Assembly (NCBI RefSeq): GCF_003576455.2
Contig: NZ_CP032869.1
Span: forward strand, 3,906,001-3,970,000
Source of the DNA: Mucilaginibacter celer
Lineage (GTDB): Bacteria; Bacteroidota; Bacteroidia; Sphingobacteriales; Sphingobacteriaceae
Reading direction: 5' to 3'
DNA length: 64,000 nt
The notes below the pieces were generated by a model, which was given only the letters and a program-made list of their open reading frames with translations, was not told where the DNA came from and made no database searches. Position 1 is the stretch's first letter; every line of letters starts with the position of its first letter. Below, one piece after another: positions 28,288-36,657 of this stretch. The position numbers and the translations under genes are program-made.

Positions 28288-28905
28288 TTATTGTTTGATG
28301 ATGGCAAATGCCCTCTCTAATTTTTCGATATTCTTTAATCCCGGTTCAATCTCAAACCGGCTGTTCAGATCAACCCCGTAAAATTGCGGATGAGTGATAT
28401 TTTTAACCTCTTCAATGTTTTCAGGCCCAAGTCCGCCTGATAAAAAGAAGGGCACATCCAATGTATACTGATCTAAAATGCCCCAATCAAATGTTTTGCC
28501 CGATCCGCCGTACTTCTTTGTTTTGGTATCGAACAGAAAAAAGTCGACATTGTTGGCGTAGGCTTTTAGTTGTTCAAAATCAAAGTCTTCGTTAATACCA
28601 AAAGCTTTAAGTACTATTACCTTGCCTTTAAATTCGGCGCAAAACTCCGGACTTTCATTTCCATGTAATTGAATAGCTTCGAAACCATATTTAGCTATCA
28701 GGCTGTTGATGTTTTCGGCGCTCTCGTTTACAAACACACCTGTCTTTTTTATTTCTTCAGGTAAACTTTTCAAAACATCGGCAGCTAAACCGGCCATATA
28801 GCGAGGCGATTTCCCATAGAAAATAAAGCCCACATAATCGGGTTGTAAAGCGGTTACCGCTTCAATATTTTCAGGATATTTTAAACCGCAAACCTTAATT
28901 TTCAT
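28288..28905 (-). CDS. trpF: Phosphoribosylanthranilate isomerase
   Basis: Amadori isomerase of tryptophan synthesis. 205 residues. The catalytic Cys is in KVCGLKYPENIEAV (residues 4-5 region), followed by YVGFIFYGKSPRY, AIQLHGNESPEF and FFLSGGLGPENIEEV, with the catalytic Asp in LFDTKTKKYGGSGKTFDW. Three bases separate it from trpD. It is not fused to trpC, which is absent here. Confidence 0.95.
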   Translation of the reverse strand: MKIKVCGLKYPENIEAVTALQPDYVGFIFYGKSPRYMAGLAADVLKSLPEEIKKTGVFVNESAENINSLIAKYGFEAIQLHGNESPEFCAEFKGKVIVLKAFGINEDFDFEQLKAYANNVDFFLFDTKTKKYGGSGKTFDWGILDQYTLDVPFFLSGGLGPENIEEVKNITHPQFYGVDLNSRFEIEPGLKNIEKLERAFAIIKQ

Positions 28906-28908
28906 AGC

Positions 28909-29898
28909 TTAGTTTTGTACCAGCCTGTTAAAGCTGGTTAATGCTTTTTTGCCCAGCAAAGCTTCTTCTGCTTCGTAATAGCAATCGGCAAAAGTTTTTT
29001 CGGGGTTGATGGTGCGGATGGCCAGCGCAGCGTTGGCTAATACCACATTGTTTTGTGCCGATGTACCGTCTCCCTTTAACACATTACTAAATATCGCTGC
29101 CGATTCGCTTACGGTTGCCCCGCCTGCAATTTCTTCGGGGTTTAGTTTTTTAAAGCCCAGGTCTTCAACCGAATTGATCTTCTCTCCATCGGCCGAAAAG
29201 GTTTTAAAATCGCAGGTAAGTGATACCTCGTCATAACCTTCAAGGGCATTTACAATGGTATAATTAGCATCCGATTTTTGGTACAAATAAGCGTACACCC
29301 TCGCCAACTCCAGGTTAAACACGCCAACCAACTGATTTGAAGGTTTTGCCGGGTTAACCAGCGGACCGAGCATATTAAAAAACGTTTTCACGCCCAGTTC
29401 TTTACGGATAGGTGCCACCGTTTTCATAGCCGGGTGAAACAGCGGCGCGTGCAGAAAACAGATGTTAGCTTCATCGGTGTTACGTTTCAGTTTATCAGTA
29501 TCGTTAGTAAACTGGTAACCCAAAAACTCCATCACGTTTGATGAACCGCAACCCGATGATACGCCATAGTTACCATGTTTAGCCACTTTATAACCTGCAC
29601 CGGCAACCACAAAAGATGCCAGGGTAGAGATATTAAAGGTATCCTTACCATCGCCGCCGGTGCCACAAAGGTCGATGAGATCATTAGTACCCAGATCGAT
29701 AGGCAAACAAAGTTCCAGCATGGCATCGCGGAAGCCTTCCAGCTCATCAACAGTAATGCTGCGCATGCAATAGGCCGTCATGAAGGCAGCCATTTGCGAG
29801 TTATTGTACTGCCCCTGGGCAATATTCATCAAAATATTTTTCGACTGTTCCCTTGTAAAGGTTTTGTGTTCAAAAAGGTGATTTAATATCTGTTTCAT
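28909..29898 (-). CDS. trpD: Anthranilate phosphoribosyltransferase
   Basis: Transfers phosphoribose from PRPP to anthranilate. 329 residues. DLCGTGGDGKDTFNIST binds PRPP, followed by KHGNYGVSSGCGSSNVMEFLG and the FFNMLGPLVNPAKPSNQLVGV segment. It is the first structural gene of this operon. trpE, trpG and trpC are not in the window. Transcription enters through the attenuator at 29950-30131. Confidence 0.96.
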   Translation of the reverse strand: MKQILNHLFEHKTFTREQSKNILMNIAQGQYNNSQMAAFMTAYCMRSITVDELEGFRDAMLELCLPIDLGTNDLIDLCGTGGDGKDTFNISTLASFVVAGAGYKVAKHGNYGVSSGCGSSNVMEFLGYQFTNDTDKLKRNTDEANICFLHAPLFHPAMKTVAPIRKELGVKTFFNMLGPLVNPAKPSNQLVGVFNLELARVYAYLYQKSDANYTIVNALEGYDEVSLTCDFKTFSADGEKINSVEDLGFKKLNPEEIAGGATVSESAAIFSNVLKGDGTSAQNNVVLANAALAIRTINPEKTFADCYYEAEEALLGKKALTSFNRLVQN

Positions 29899-29972
29899 GA
29901 TCCCTGCCCCTTACGGAGGAGTTAATTGTTTAATATTGTTATTTTTCGCGTCGCCCAAATAGTTCGGGCAAC

Positions 29973-29999
29973 AAAAAAGGGTTGCCGTATGGCAACCCT
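29973..29999 (-). terminator. Attenuator terminator in the trp leader
   Basis: On the minus strand the stem is AGGGTTGCC (29999-29991) with GGCAACCCT (29986-29978), loop ATAC, followed by six Ts. No gene ends upstream on this strand, so it is a conditional terminator of the trpD leader. A second weak hairpin GTTGCCC/GGGCGAC follows at 29972-29950. Confidence 0.88.
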
Positions 30000-30056
30000 C
30001 CTGAATATATCTTGTTAAAAACAAACATGGAATTGCCTTACGATTACTCGTTAAGC
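29991..30056 (-). promoter_or_regulatory. trp attenuator: mutually exclusive leader hairpins
   Basis: Segments on the minus strand. Strand 1 is GCTTAACGA (30056-30048), overlapping the leader-peptide end. It pairs with TCGTAAGGC (30043-30035) around loop GTAA, with one mismatch. Strand 2 GGCAATTC (30037-30030) can instead pair with strand 3 GGGTTGCC (29998-29991), eight pairs including two wobbles, which destroys the terminator. A ribosome stalled on the Trp codons would cover strand 1 and free strand 2 for antitermination. A ribosome at the stop codon covers strand 2 and allows termination. Confidence 0.82.
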
Positions 30057-30091
30057 CACCACCAATTGTTGTTTAATTTTATCATTTTCAT
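30044..30091 (-). CDS. trpL: trp operon leader peptide
   Basis: 15 codons and a stop: MKMIKLNNNWWWLNE. Three consecutive TGG codons in a 15-residue frame right before an intrinsic terminator and a trp gene are a classical attenuation sensor. The start is about ten bases after the presumed transcription start. It is too short for ordinary gene finders. There are no alternative frames of similar quality in the leader. Confidence 0.88.
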   Translation of the reverse strand: MKMIKLNNNWWWLNE

Positions 30092-30100
30092 TCGCTGGCA

Positions 30101-30131
30101 CAAATATGGAAATTGTTTTTATAAAAACAAA
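30101..30131 (-). promoter_or_regulatory. Promoter of the trpL-trpDFBA operon
   Basis: TTTG (30131-30128), 19 bases, then CATATTTG (30108-30101), seven of eight matches to TAnnTTTG. Spacing and position just before the leader peptide support it. Confidence 0.65.
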
Positions 30132-30326
30132 CGAAATAGATCAATTATTGATTTAGTGAATTAGTGAGTTAGTGATTTAAGATCATTTAGCGAATTAATG
30201 TGGAGAGCAATCTCAGATTACTAAAATTAGGTACTTTAGCTAATGATTTATTGAATTAGTGACATTGCGCATGTTCTAAAAAAAAATTCACTAAATCGCT
30301 AAATCATTAATTCACTAATTAGCTCC

Positions 30327-31271
30327 ATGATACGTAAAGAGAAAATTAATCCCGAAGATGACCTTGGCTTTGGCACCCAGCCGGTTATTAAAAGCCAGCC
30401 GGTTATTAATAAGGATGGGAGTATTAACGTAAAACGTACCGGGCTTCCGTTTTTTAACACCTCAAACAACTATCACTCGCTTATCACCATGAGCTGGCGC
30501 AAGTTTTGGGTTATTGTCTTCAGCGCGTATTTTGTAGTTAACATCATTTTCGCGGTTATTTACTTTTCGCTTGGTTCTGATGTATTGGATGGTAAAAGCG
30601 GCAGTAGCGATTTCGATAGGTTTATGGATGCCTTCTTTTTTTCGGCTCAAACTATATCAACGGTGGGTTACGGGCATATCAGTCCAAAAGGGATCATCCC
30701 CAACACCATCGCCGCGCTCGAATCGATGATGGGTTTGCTGGCCTTTGCTTTGGCTACGGGTTTATTGTATGGGCGATTTTCGCGACCTTCGGCTAAGATC
30801 ATGTACAGCCGTAATGTGCTGATCGCCCCTTATCGTGATGGTGGTAAAGGCCTGATGTTCCGCCTGGCTAATCAACGTAAAAACATATTGATCGATTTGG
30901 AGATGGAGGTGGTTTTCAGCTATAACGATGAAGAAAACGGCTAAACTGTCCGCAAGTTTTTTCAGTTAGAGCTGGAACGCAAATTTGTGAGTATCTTAAC
31001 CCTCAACTGGACGGTAGTGCACCCGCTTGATGATAACAGCCCTATAAAAGACATCACCCCGGAAGAATTGGAGCGTAGACAGGTTAGCGTATCGGTGATA
31101 TTAAAAACCTTTGATGATACTTTTTCGCAAACGGTACATTCCCGTACCTCTTATACTGCCGAAGATTTTGTATGGGATGCTAAGTTTAAACCAGCCTTTG
31201 AAAGGGATGAAACCGGGCGGGTGGTTTTGGATTTGAGCAGGATTAGTGAGTATGACGTTGTTGGTCATTAG
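30327..31271 (+). pseudogene. Inward-rectifier potassium channel (Kir/KirBac type), interrupted by an in-frame TAA
   Basis: One continuous frame of 314 codons with a single stop at codon 206 (30942-30944). Before it are a slide-helix region, TM1 (about 59-81), the selectivity filter TVGYG (112-116), TM2 (about 128-146), and the first strands of the cytoplasmic Ig-like domain. After it, in the same frame, the domain continues TVRKFFQLELERKFVSILTL to 31271. AAA changed to TAA would explain it. Either a recent nonsense mutation, readthrough, or a sequence error. The 205-residue product would keep the pore but lose most of the cytoplasmic gate domain. A downstream restart at 30987 is possible. 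Confidence 0.85.
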
Positions 31272-31272
31272 G

Positions 31273-31334
31273 TCATTGGGTCATTAAGTCATTTTCTCTT
31301 ACGCTTTGAAAAAAATGACTTAATGACCCAATGA
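31273..31334. repeat. 23 bp inverted repeat between convergent genes
   Basis: 31273-31295 is the exact reverse complement of 31312-31334, spacer 16 bases. It is built from GTCATT words, and further copies fill 31262-31383. It lies between the channel gene (+) and the SDR gene (-) and may act as a bidirectional terminator. Confidence 0.7.
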
Positions 31335-31385
31335 TTTAAATGACCGGCTAAAAAATGACTCAATGACCTAATGACTCAATGACAA

Positions 31386-32201
31386 TTAATGAAGCAGCGG
31401 ATCCCGCTCCTTTGTAAAATGCTTATAAACCATCTTATCCAAAAACGCCGGAACAAATTTGCTTAGCGCCACGGTAAGTTTACCCTGACCTGTTAGCGTT
31501 AATGCGCGTGAACGATTTTCAACAGCATCGGCTATGTGTTTTGCTACCTCATCGCTGCTCATCATTTTTTGCTCTTCGAGCGTACTTTCACCTTGTTGCT
31601 TGCCATCTTTATTAAGGGCGCTGTTGCGGATGTTTGACGCCGTGAAGCCCGGGCAGGCGGTTAATACATGTACGCCGGTTTTAAGGTTTTCGATCCTCAG
31701 TGAATCTAAAAAGCCATTCATAGCAAATTTAGATGCCGAATAGCCCGAGCGACCCGGCAGACCTTTATAACCCGCAATAGATGATACGCCTACTATGCTG
31801 CCCTTTGTTTTAATAATTTCGGGCAGGGCGTATTTAATGCAGTTTACCATGCCCCAAAAATTAACGTCCATAACCTGTTTAAGTACATCAACCTTGGTAT
31901 CCTGGAACAGGGCACGCATGGTGATACCCGCGTTATTGATCAGCACATCAACTTTACCAAAGGTGGTGAGGGTTTGTTTAACGAGTTGCTTACAATCTTC
32001 CTCATTGGTAACATCACATTGGATAGCGAGGGCTTTAATTTTATATTCCTGCTGTAGTTTTTCGGTGAGTTGGCAAAGGGTAACAAACTGGCGGGCTGCC
32101 AGTACCACATTTGCGCCGCGTTTGGCGCATTCATAAGCGAGTGATTTACCTATGCCAGATGATGCGCCGGTAATTATAACAACTTTATCATTTAACTTCA
32201 T
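31386..32201 (-). CDS. SDR family oxidoreductase
   Basis: 271-residue short-chain dehydrogenase. The N-terminal GASSGIGKS (12-20) binds NAD(P), NNAG stabilises the fold, the catalytic Ser is in GVSSIAGYKG, and the Tyr/Lys pair is in YSASKFA. Substrate unknown. Its start overlaps the glycosyltransferase gene by 14 bases, in the operon recR - GT2 - SDR. Confidence 0.9.
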   Translation of the reverse strand: MKLNDKVVIITGASSGIGKSLAYECAKRGANVVLAARQFVTLCQLTEKLQQEYKIKALAIQCDVTNEEDCKQLVKQTLTTFGKVDVLINNAGITMRALFQDTKVDVLKQVMDVNFWGMVNCIKYALPEIIKTKGSIVGVSSIAGYKGLPGRSGYSASKFAMNGFLDSLRIENLKTGVHVLTACPGFTASNIRNSALNKDGKQQGESTLEEQKMMSSDEVAKHIADAVENRSRALTLTGQGKLTVALSKFVPAFLDKMVYKHFTKERDPLLH

Positions 32202-33021
32202 ACGAAGGCGGTATTAGCTGGGGGATGCCTTCAACCTTAATTTCGGGCACCTTAAATAAATATTTGGTGGCGAAGATAATCATCGCTCCATAATATTCCT
32301 TAACGTGTTTCCAGCTAAATTTAACCTTATTTTGTATATCGAAGTTGATAATATATGTTTTACCGAAGTAGTAATTTCTGAAACCGGCCAGCTTAATGCG
32401 ATACGAATAATCAATATCATACCCATAGGTATGAAAATGTTCATCCATTAAGCCCGCACTGTTTATCGCGCTGCGGCGTAGTAACATAAATGCGCCGTTT
32501 ACCACATCGGTTTCGGAAGTTTGAAATTCATCCACCCAATCCTTACTTGGCGGATTGTTCAACCTTGATTTTGAGAAATAGCGGGCCAAGCCGGTAAGCC
32601 TGAAAAAAGCTTCCCATGGGCGGTTGAAGCCTCGTTTTGATTCTTTTAAAAAGCTGCCTTCGGGAGTGATCATCCTTACGCCCAAACCACCGGCATCGGG
32701 GTGATGATCCATAAACTCAAGGGCCTTCTCCACAGTCTTTTTGCCTGTAATTGTATCCGCATTGACCAGTAAAACATACTCTCCCTGTACCTGTCTTAAA
32801 GCCTGGTTATATGCTTTGGCAATGCCCTCGTTTTTATCGTTAGCAATGATGTTGATATCCTGAAAATCATTGTTAAGCATGGCGATAGAACTATCCACAG
32901 AAGCGTTATCAACCACAAAAACCTCGTGACTGATGCCTTGTGCCGCCCTGATGGCTGCATTGAGGCCAATCCTTAGCAGGTTACATGCGTTATGGCTTAC
33001 TACAACTATTGATAATTTCAT
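32188..33021 (-). CDS. Family 2 glycosyltransferase
   Basis: 277-residue GT-A fold enzyme. It has KLSIVVVSHNA at the N-terminus and DNASVDSS. DXD-like Asp residues lie in LLVNADTITG, where A replaces the first D of the motif, so the metal site may be non-canonical. FMLLRRSAINSAGLMDEHF is typical of rhamnosyltransferase-like GT2 proteins. A short hydrophobic stretch near the C-terminus may associate with membrane. Acceptor unknown. It starts two bases after recR. Confidence 0.88.
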   Translation of the reverse strand: MKLSIVVVSHNACNLLRIGLNAAIRAAQGISHEVFVVDNASVDSSIAMLNNDFQDINIIANDKNEGIAKAYNQALRQVQGEYVLLVNADTITGKKTVEKALEFMDHHPDAGGLGVRMITPEGSFLKESKRGFNRPWEAFFRLTGLARYFSKSRLNNPPSKDWVDEFQTSETDVVNGAFMLLRRSAINSAGLMDEHFHTYGYDIDYSYRIKLAGFRNYYFGKTYIINFDIQNKVKFSWKHVKEYYGAMIIFATKYLFKVPEIKVEGIPQLIPPSYEVK

Positions 33022-33023
33022 GC

Positions 33024-33650
33024 TTACTTAGATAGTGAATTCTCGTACGGTATCCGGGTAGCGATCGATCTGCCGAGCGTTATTTCGTCTACGTACTCTA
33101 ATTCACCACCAAAAGCTATGCCACGGGCTATAGTTGTGATAGGAATGTTGAAATTTTTTAATTTTTTATGAAGATAGAACAGTGTGGTATCCCCTTCCAT
33201 GGTAGCACTGAGGGCAAAAACCACTTCCCGCACCTCTTTGTCGCCCGTTTGCTTTAGCCGCTCAACCAGGCTCTCCACTTGCAAATCTGACGGCCCAACG
33301 CCATCCATCGGCGATATTAAGCCACCTAACACGTGATATACGCCGTTAAACTGGTTGGTATTTTCGATAGCCATTACGTCGCGGGTATCCTCCACCACGC
33401 AGATCAAACCATGATCGCGGCGGTGCGATGAGCATATCTCGCAAACTTTTTGATCGGAGATGTTATGGCAAACCTCGCAAAACTGAATTTCGTTACGCAG
33501 CTTGGTTACCGCGGTGCTGAAACGCTCCACATCCTGCTTATCCTGGTTAAGCAAATGCAGCACCAAACGCAGGGCGGTTTTTTGACCCACTCCCGGTAAT
33601 TTGGCAAATTCGGCTACAGCATTTTCCAGTAATTTGGACGAGAAATTCAT
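33024..33650 (-). CDS. recR: Recombination mediator RecR
   Basis: DNA repair protein acting with RecO/RecF to load RecA at gaps. 208 residues. A helix-hairpin-helix region (AKLPGVGQKTALRL) precedes the zinc finger CEVCHNISDQKVCEICS, then a TOPRIM domain starting LICVVEDTRDVMAIE, and the C-terminal TTIARGIAFGGELEYVDEIT. Complete and typical. Confidence 0.96.
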   Translation of the reverse strand: MNFSSKLLENAVAEFAKLPGVGQKTALRLVLHLLNQDKQDVERFSTAVTKLRNEIQFCEVCHNISDQKVCEICSSHRRDHGLICVVEDTRDVMAIENTNQFNGVYHVLGGLISPMDGVGPSDLQVESLVERLKQTGDKEVREVVFALSATMEGDTTLFYLHKKLKNFNIPITTIARGIAFGGELEYVDEITLGRSIATRIPYENSLSK

Positions 33651-33689
33651 TGTGCGAAGATAAAGGTTTTACACAACATAACCCACCCC

Positions 33690-33769
33690 GTCATTGCGAG
33701 GAACGAAGCAATCGCGAACTATACAGGGCGGCCACGCTTCCGTGCGATTGCTTCGTTCCTCGCAATGAC
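33690..33769. repeat. Perfect 26 bp inverted repeat (GTCATTGCGAGGAACG type)
   Basis: 33690-33715 is the exact reverse complement of 33744-33769, 28-base spacer. It is of the dispersed GTCATTGCGAGGAACGAAGC family, in the promoter gap between divergent recR and the symporter. The open frame over it (33650-33967) is an artefact. Confidence 0.8.
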
Positions 33770-33858
33770 GTGGTGATGAAATACCATCCGCGTTACAACA
33801 ATAATTACCTTTATTTAAAAAAAGATTCCGACTTTAGAACAAAACATAAACAACGCCT

Positions 33859-35355
33859 ATGTCGCCCGGAGTATTATTATCATTCATTATCGGTTACTTT
33901 TTGGTATTGCTCATCATTTCCTGGCTCACCTCTAAAAAATCATCAGATAACGATACTTTCTTTGTAGCCAACCGCAACTCCAAGTGGTATTTGGTGGCTT
34001 TCGGGATGATAGGTACGGCGTTAAGCGGCGTTACTTTTATCTCGGTGCCGGGCAAGGTGGGTTCTGATCAATTTGCTTATTTTCAGTTTGTGCTGGGCAA
34101 CGCGGCGGGGTTTATAGTAATTGCCACTGTTTTACTGCCTTTGTATTACCGGCTAAAGCTAACATCTATTTACAGCTACATCGAAGGTGCTTTAGGTACC
34201 TGGAGTTACAAAACAGCCGCGGCTATATTTTTAGTGAGCCGGGTTATCGGTTCGGCATTCAGGTTGTATTTGGTGGTTATTGTATTGCAGAAGTTTATTT
34301 TTGATAGCTATCATATCCCCTTTGCAGTTACGGTGTTGATTTGTTTACTCCTCATTTGGTCCTACACTTTTAAGGGGGGATTAAAAACCATTATTATTAC
34401 CGATAGTTTGCAAACGTTTTTCCTGGTAACTTCTGTTTTCCTGTCTATCTATTTCATCTGCCAAAGCCTGCACATGAATATTTTCGAGGCTGCCGAAACC
34501 ATCAAAAACAGCAGCTACTCCAAAATCTTTTTCTTTGAAGATTTTGCTGCAAGCAAACTGCATTTAGGTAAGCAGTTTTTCGGCGCGCTATTCATCACCA
34601 TCGGCATGACCGGGCTCGACCAGGATTTGATGCAGAAAAACCTCAGCCTAAAAAATATTAAGGAGGCACAAAAAAACATGTTCAGCTTTGTTGGCGTTTT
34701 TGTGCTTATCAATATTTTCTTTTTAAGTGTTGGCGCTTTGCTTTATATGTATGCCGCTAAAAACGGCATCAGCGTAACCAAAACAGATTACCTGTATCCT
34801 ACTATCGCGCTGCAATACCTGGGCATTGTGCCGGCAATGGTATTTATGCTCGGCCTCACCGCCGCTACCTTTGCCACTACCGATTCGGCGCTAACCGCCT
34901 TAACCACTTCTTTTTGCGTAGATTTTTTAGGCTTTAACAAACGTGCCGATGTAAATACCCCTAAAATGGTAGCCGTACGGCATTGGGTTCACATAGCGTT
35001 TTCGGGCTTAATGTTTCTTACCATTATAATATTCAATGTTATTAATGATGATGCCGTGGTTAGCGCCATATTCACCGTTGCCTCGTATACTTACGGGCCG
35101 TTATTGGGGCTTTATTCTTTTGGCTTGTTTGTGAGCAACAGGCAGGTAAGGGATAAGCTGGTGCCTTTTATTTGTATCCTCTCTCCTGCTATATGTTATT
35201 TACTAAATGCCGAATCAAAAAAATATTTTGGCGGATATGTTTTTGGTAACGAACTCATCATTGTAAACGGATTACTTACTTTTGTTGGGTTGTTGGTTAC
35301 TTCAGGTTCGAAAGTCGGGGAAGTCCGTAAGTCGGAAAGTATTGAAATCGGGTAG
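33859..35355 (+). CDS. Sodium:solute symporter
   Basis: 498-residue LeuT-fold transporter with about 13 membrane segments. Features of the SSS family are GTALSGVTFISVPGKVG, GFIVIATVLLPLYYRL, and a Na+ site region GLTAATFATTDSALTAL near residues 330-345. The solute is not predictable. The last 15 residues are encoded by the GTCCG/CGGAAAG short-word repeat that fills the downstream gap, so the C-terminal tail may have been altered by repeat invasion. Confidence 0.9.
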   Translation: MSPGVLLSFIIGYFLVLLIISWLTSKKSSDNDTFFVANRNSKWYLVAFGMIGTALSGVTFISVPGKVGSDQFAYFQFVLGNAAGFIVIATVLLPLYYRLKLTSIYSYIEGALGTWSYKTAAAIFLVSRVIGSAFRLYLVVIVLQKFIFDSYHIPFAVTVLICLLLIWSYTFKGGLKTIIITDSLQTFFLVTSVFLSIYFICQSLHMNIFEAAETIKNSSYSKIFFFEDFAASKLHLGKQFFGALFITIGMTGLDQDLMQKNLSLKNIKEAQKNMFSFVGVFVLINIFFLSVGALLYMYAAKNGISVTKTDYLYPTIALQYLGIVPAMVFMLGLTAATFATTDSALTALTTSFCVDFLGFNKRADVNTPKMVAVRHWVHIAFSGLMFLTIIIFNVINDDAVVSAIFTVASYTYGPLLGLYSFGLFVSNRQVRDKLVPFICILSPAICYLLNAESKKYFGGYVFGNELIIVNGLLTFVGLLVTSGSKVGEVRKSESIEIG

Positions 35356-35560
35356 CTTTCAGTCCGTGAGTCTGCAAATCGCTTAGTATTGCCATTGAGC
35401 AATCAAAATTTAAACAACACACAAACGGCATTCAATTTTCTTCTTACTTTGCATTAATTAATAAAGGATAAAAAACTTCCGGACTTGCGGACGTTCCAAC
35501 TTCCGGACTAAAGAAACATCTTCCGGACTTTCGGACTTCCCGAACTTTCGGACTAAAAAA
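35310..35560. repeat. Degenerate CCGGACTT short-word repeats
   Basis: Words like GAAAGTCGGGGAAGTCCG (35310-35342, inside the symporter 3' end) recur inverted as CTTCCGGACTTTCGGACTTC (35475-35555). Together they form long imperfect hairpins up to the start of the LOG gene. Confidence 0.6.
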
Positions 35561-35565
35561 AGAAT

Positions 35566-36273
35566 ATGACCGGAGAGGATAAAATAAGACAAGCATTCGA
35601 GAATAAAAACTGGCAGGAAATTAAGGTTACCGATTCCTGGCAGATTTTTAAAATAATGGCCGAATTTGTTGACGGCTTTGAAAAACTGGCCAAAATAGGT
35701 CCGTGCGTATCCATCTTCGGGTCGGCGCGTACCGCCAACGAAAACAAATATTACAAACTGGCCGAAGATACCGCCCGCCTGCTTACCGAGCATGGTTACG
35801 GCGTAATATCGGGCGGCGGTCCCGGTATTATGGAGGCAGCTAACAAAGGTGCTTACGAAAACGGCGGTAAATCGGTAGGTTTAAATATTGAGTTGCCGTT
35901 TGAGCAGTTCCATAATAAATACATCGACAGGGATAAACTGATGGAGTTTGATTACTTCTTTATCCGCAAGGTCATGTTCATGAAATACTCGCAGGGTTTT
36001 ATTATCCTGCCGGGAGGTTTCGGCACTATGGATGAATCATTCGAAGCCATCACCCTGATCCAGACAGGTAAAATTGCCCGCTTCCCTATCATATTTGTAG
36101 GTGTTGATTACTGGAAAGGTTTATTTGATTGGGTTGAAGATAAAATGCTGAATGATCAGCACAACATCAACCCGGATGATTTGAACCTGTACCGCGTGGT
36201 TGATACACCAGAGGAAGCGGTTGAGCATATCACCCGTTTTTACAACAAATACGTACTTAAGCCCAATTTTTAA
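35566..36273 (+). CDS. LOG family protein (cytokinin riboside 5'-monophosphate phosphoribohydrolase-like)
   Basis: 235-residue Rossmann-fold nucleotide hydrolase. The two signature motifs are GGGPGIMEAANKGA and PGGFGTMDESFEA. Relatives cleave nucleoside monophosphates to a base and ribose phosphate. Here it is more likely a nucleotide-metabolism enzyme than a hormone gene. Monocistronic with a terminator at 36287. Confidence 0.9.
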   Translation: MTGEDKIRQAFENKNWQEIKVTDSWQIFKIMAEFVDGFEKLAKIGPCVSIFGSARTANENKYYKLAEDTARLLTEHGYGVISGGGPGIMEAANKGAYENGGKSVGLNIELPFEQFHNKYIDRDKLMEFDYFFIRKVMFMKYSQGFIILPGGFGTMDESFEAITLIQTGKIARFPIIFVGVDYWKGLFDWVEDKMLNDQHNINPDDLNLYRVVDTPEEAVEHITRFYNKYVLKPNF

Positions 36274-36286
36274 GCTATTACAATGC

Positions 36287-36318
36287 AAAACGCCGCTCAT
36301 TACCAGGAGGCGTTTTTT
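36287..36318 (+). terminator. Terminator of the LOG gene
   Basis: AAAACGCC (36287-36294) pairs with GGCGTTTT (36309-36316) and is followed by a T run. Confidence 0.75.
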
Positions 36319-36331
36319 GCCTAACAATGTT

Positions 36332-36560
36332 TCCCTGCCCGGCTACCCGGCAGGGAAATCGCTTTTAACAAATCGGCGATACGAGGCTCCTATGGAGCCC
36401 TAAAATACGTTTAGATTTCCCCTATAAACACGTTACCCCGCTGGGGAACTTTTTATAACTCCGTTAGGAGTATCGTGTTTATAGCAGTGATTAGAGTGGA
36501 AACAGGGCTCCGTAGGTGCCTCGTGTTTTAAAAGCGATTTGCCTGGCTACCCGGTACCGG
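36332..36560. repeat. Structured palindromic element with nested inverted repeats
   Basis: Outer arms AAATCGCTTTTAA (36356-36368) and TTAAAAGCGATTT (36528-36540). Next inside are ACGAGGC (36381-36387) and GCCTCGT (36518-36524), continuing into near-complementary CTCC/GGAGCC stretches. A stem CTATAAACACG / CGTGTTTATAG (about 36422-36484) encloses the small hairpins CCCCGCTGGGG and ACTCCGTTAGGAGT. A CCCTGCC...GGCAGGG hairpin precedes it. MITE-like or a structured RNA. No gene is seen in 36274-36657. Confidence 0.7.
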
Positions 36561-36657
36561 TAGCGAACTTCAAAACTTTTGCAGCCAAACAGCAACCTAA
36601 ACACTTTAAATACAATTATTTTAACAATTATTAACCTTAATAATTTAATTTGCGGGC

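Noticed and set aside
29982..30164. 60-codon plus-strand frame
   Set aside because: It is antisense to the trp leader and attenuator, which explain the sequence.
33650..33967. 105-codon plus-strand frame
   Set aside because: It runs over the perfect 26 bp palindromic repeat and into the symporter in another frame.
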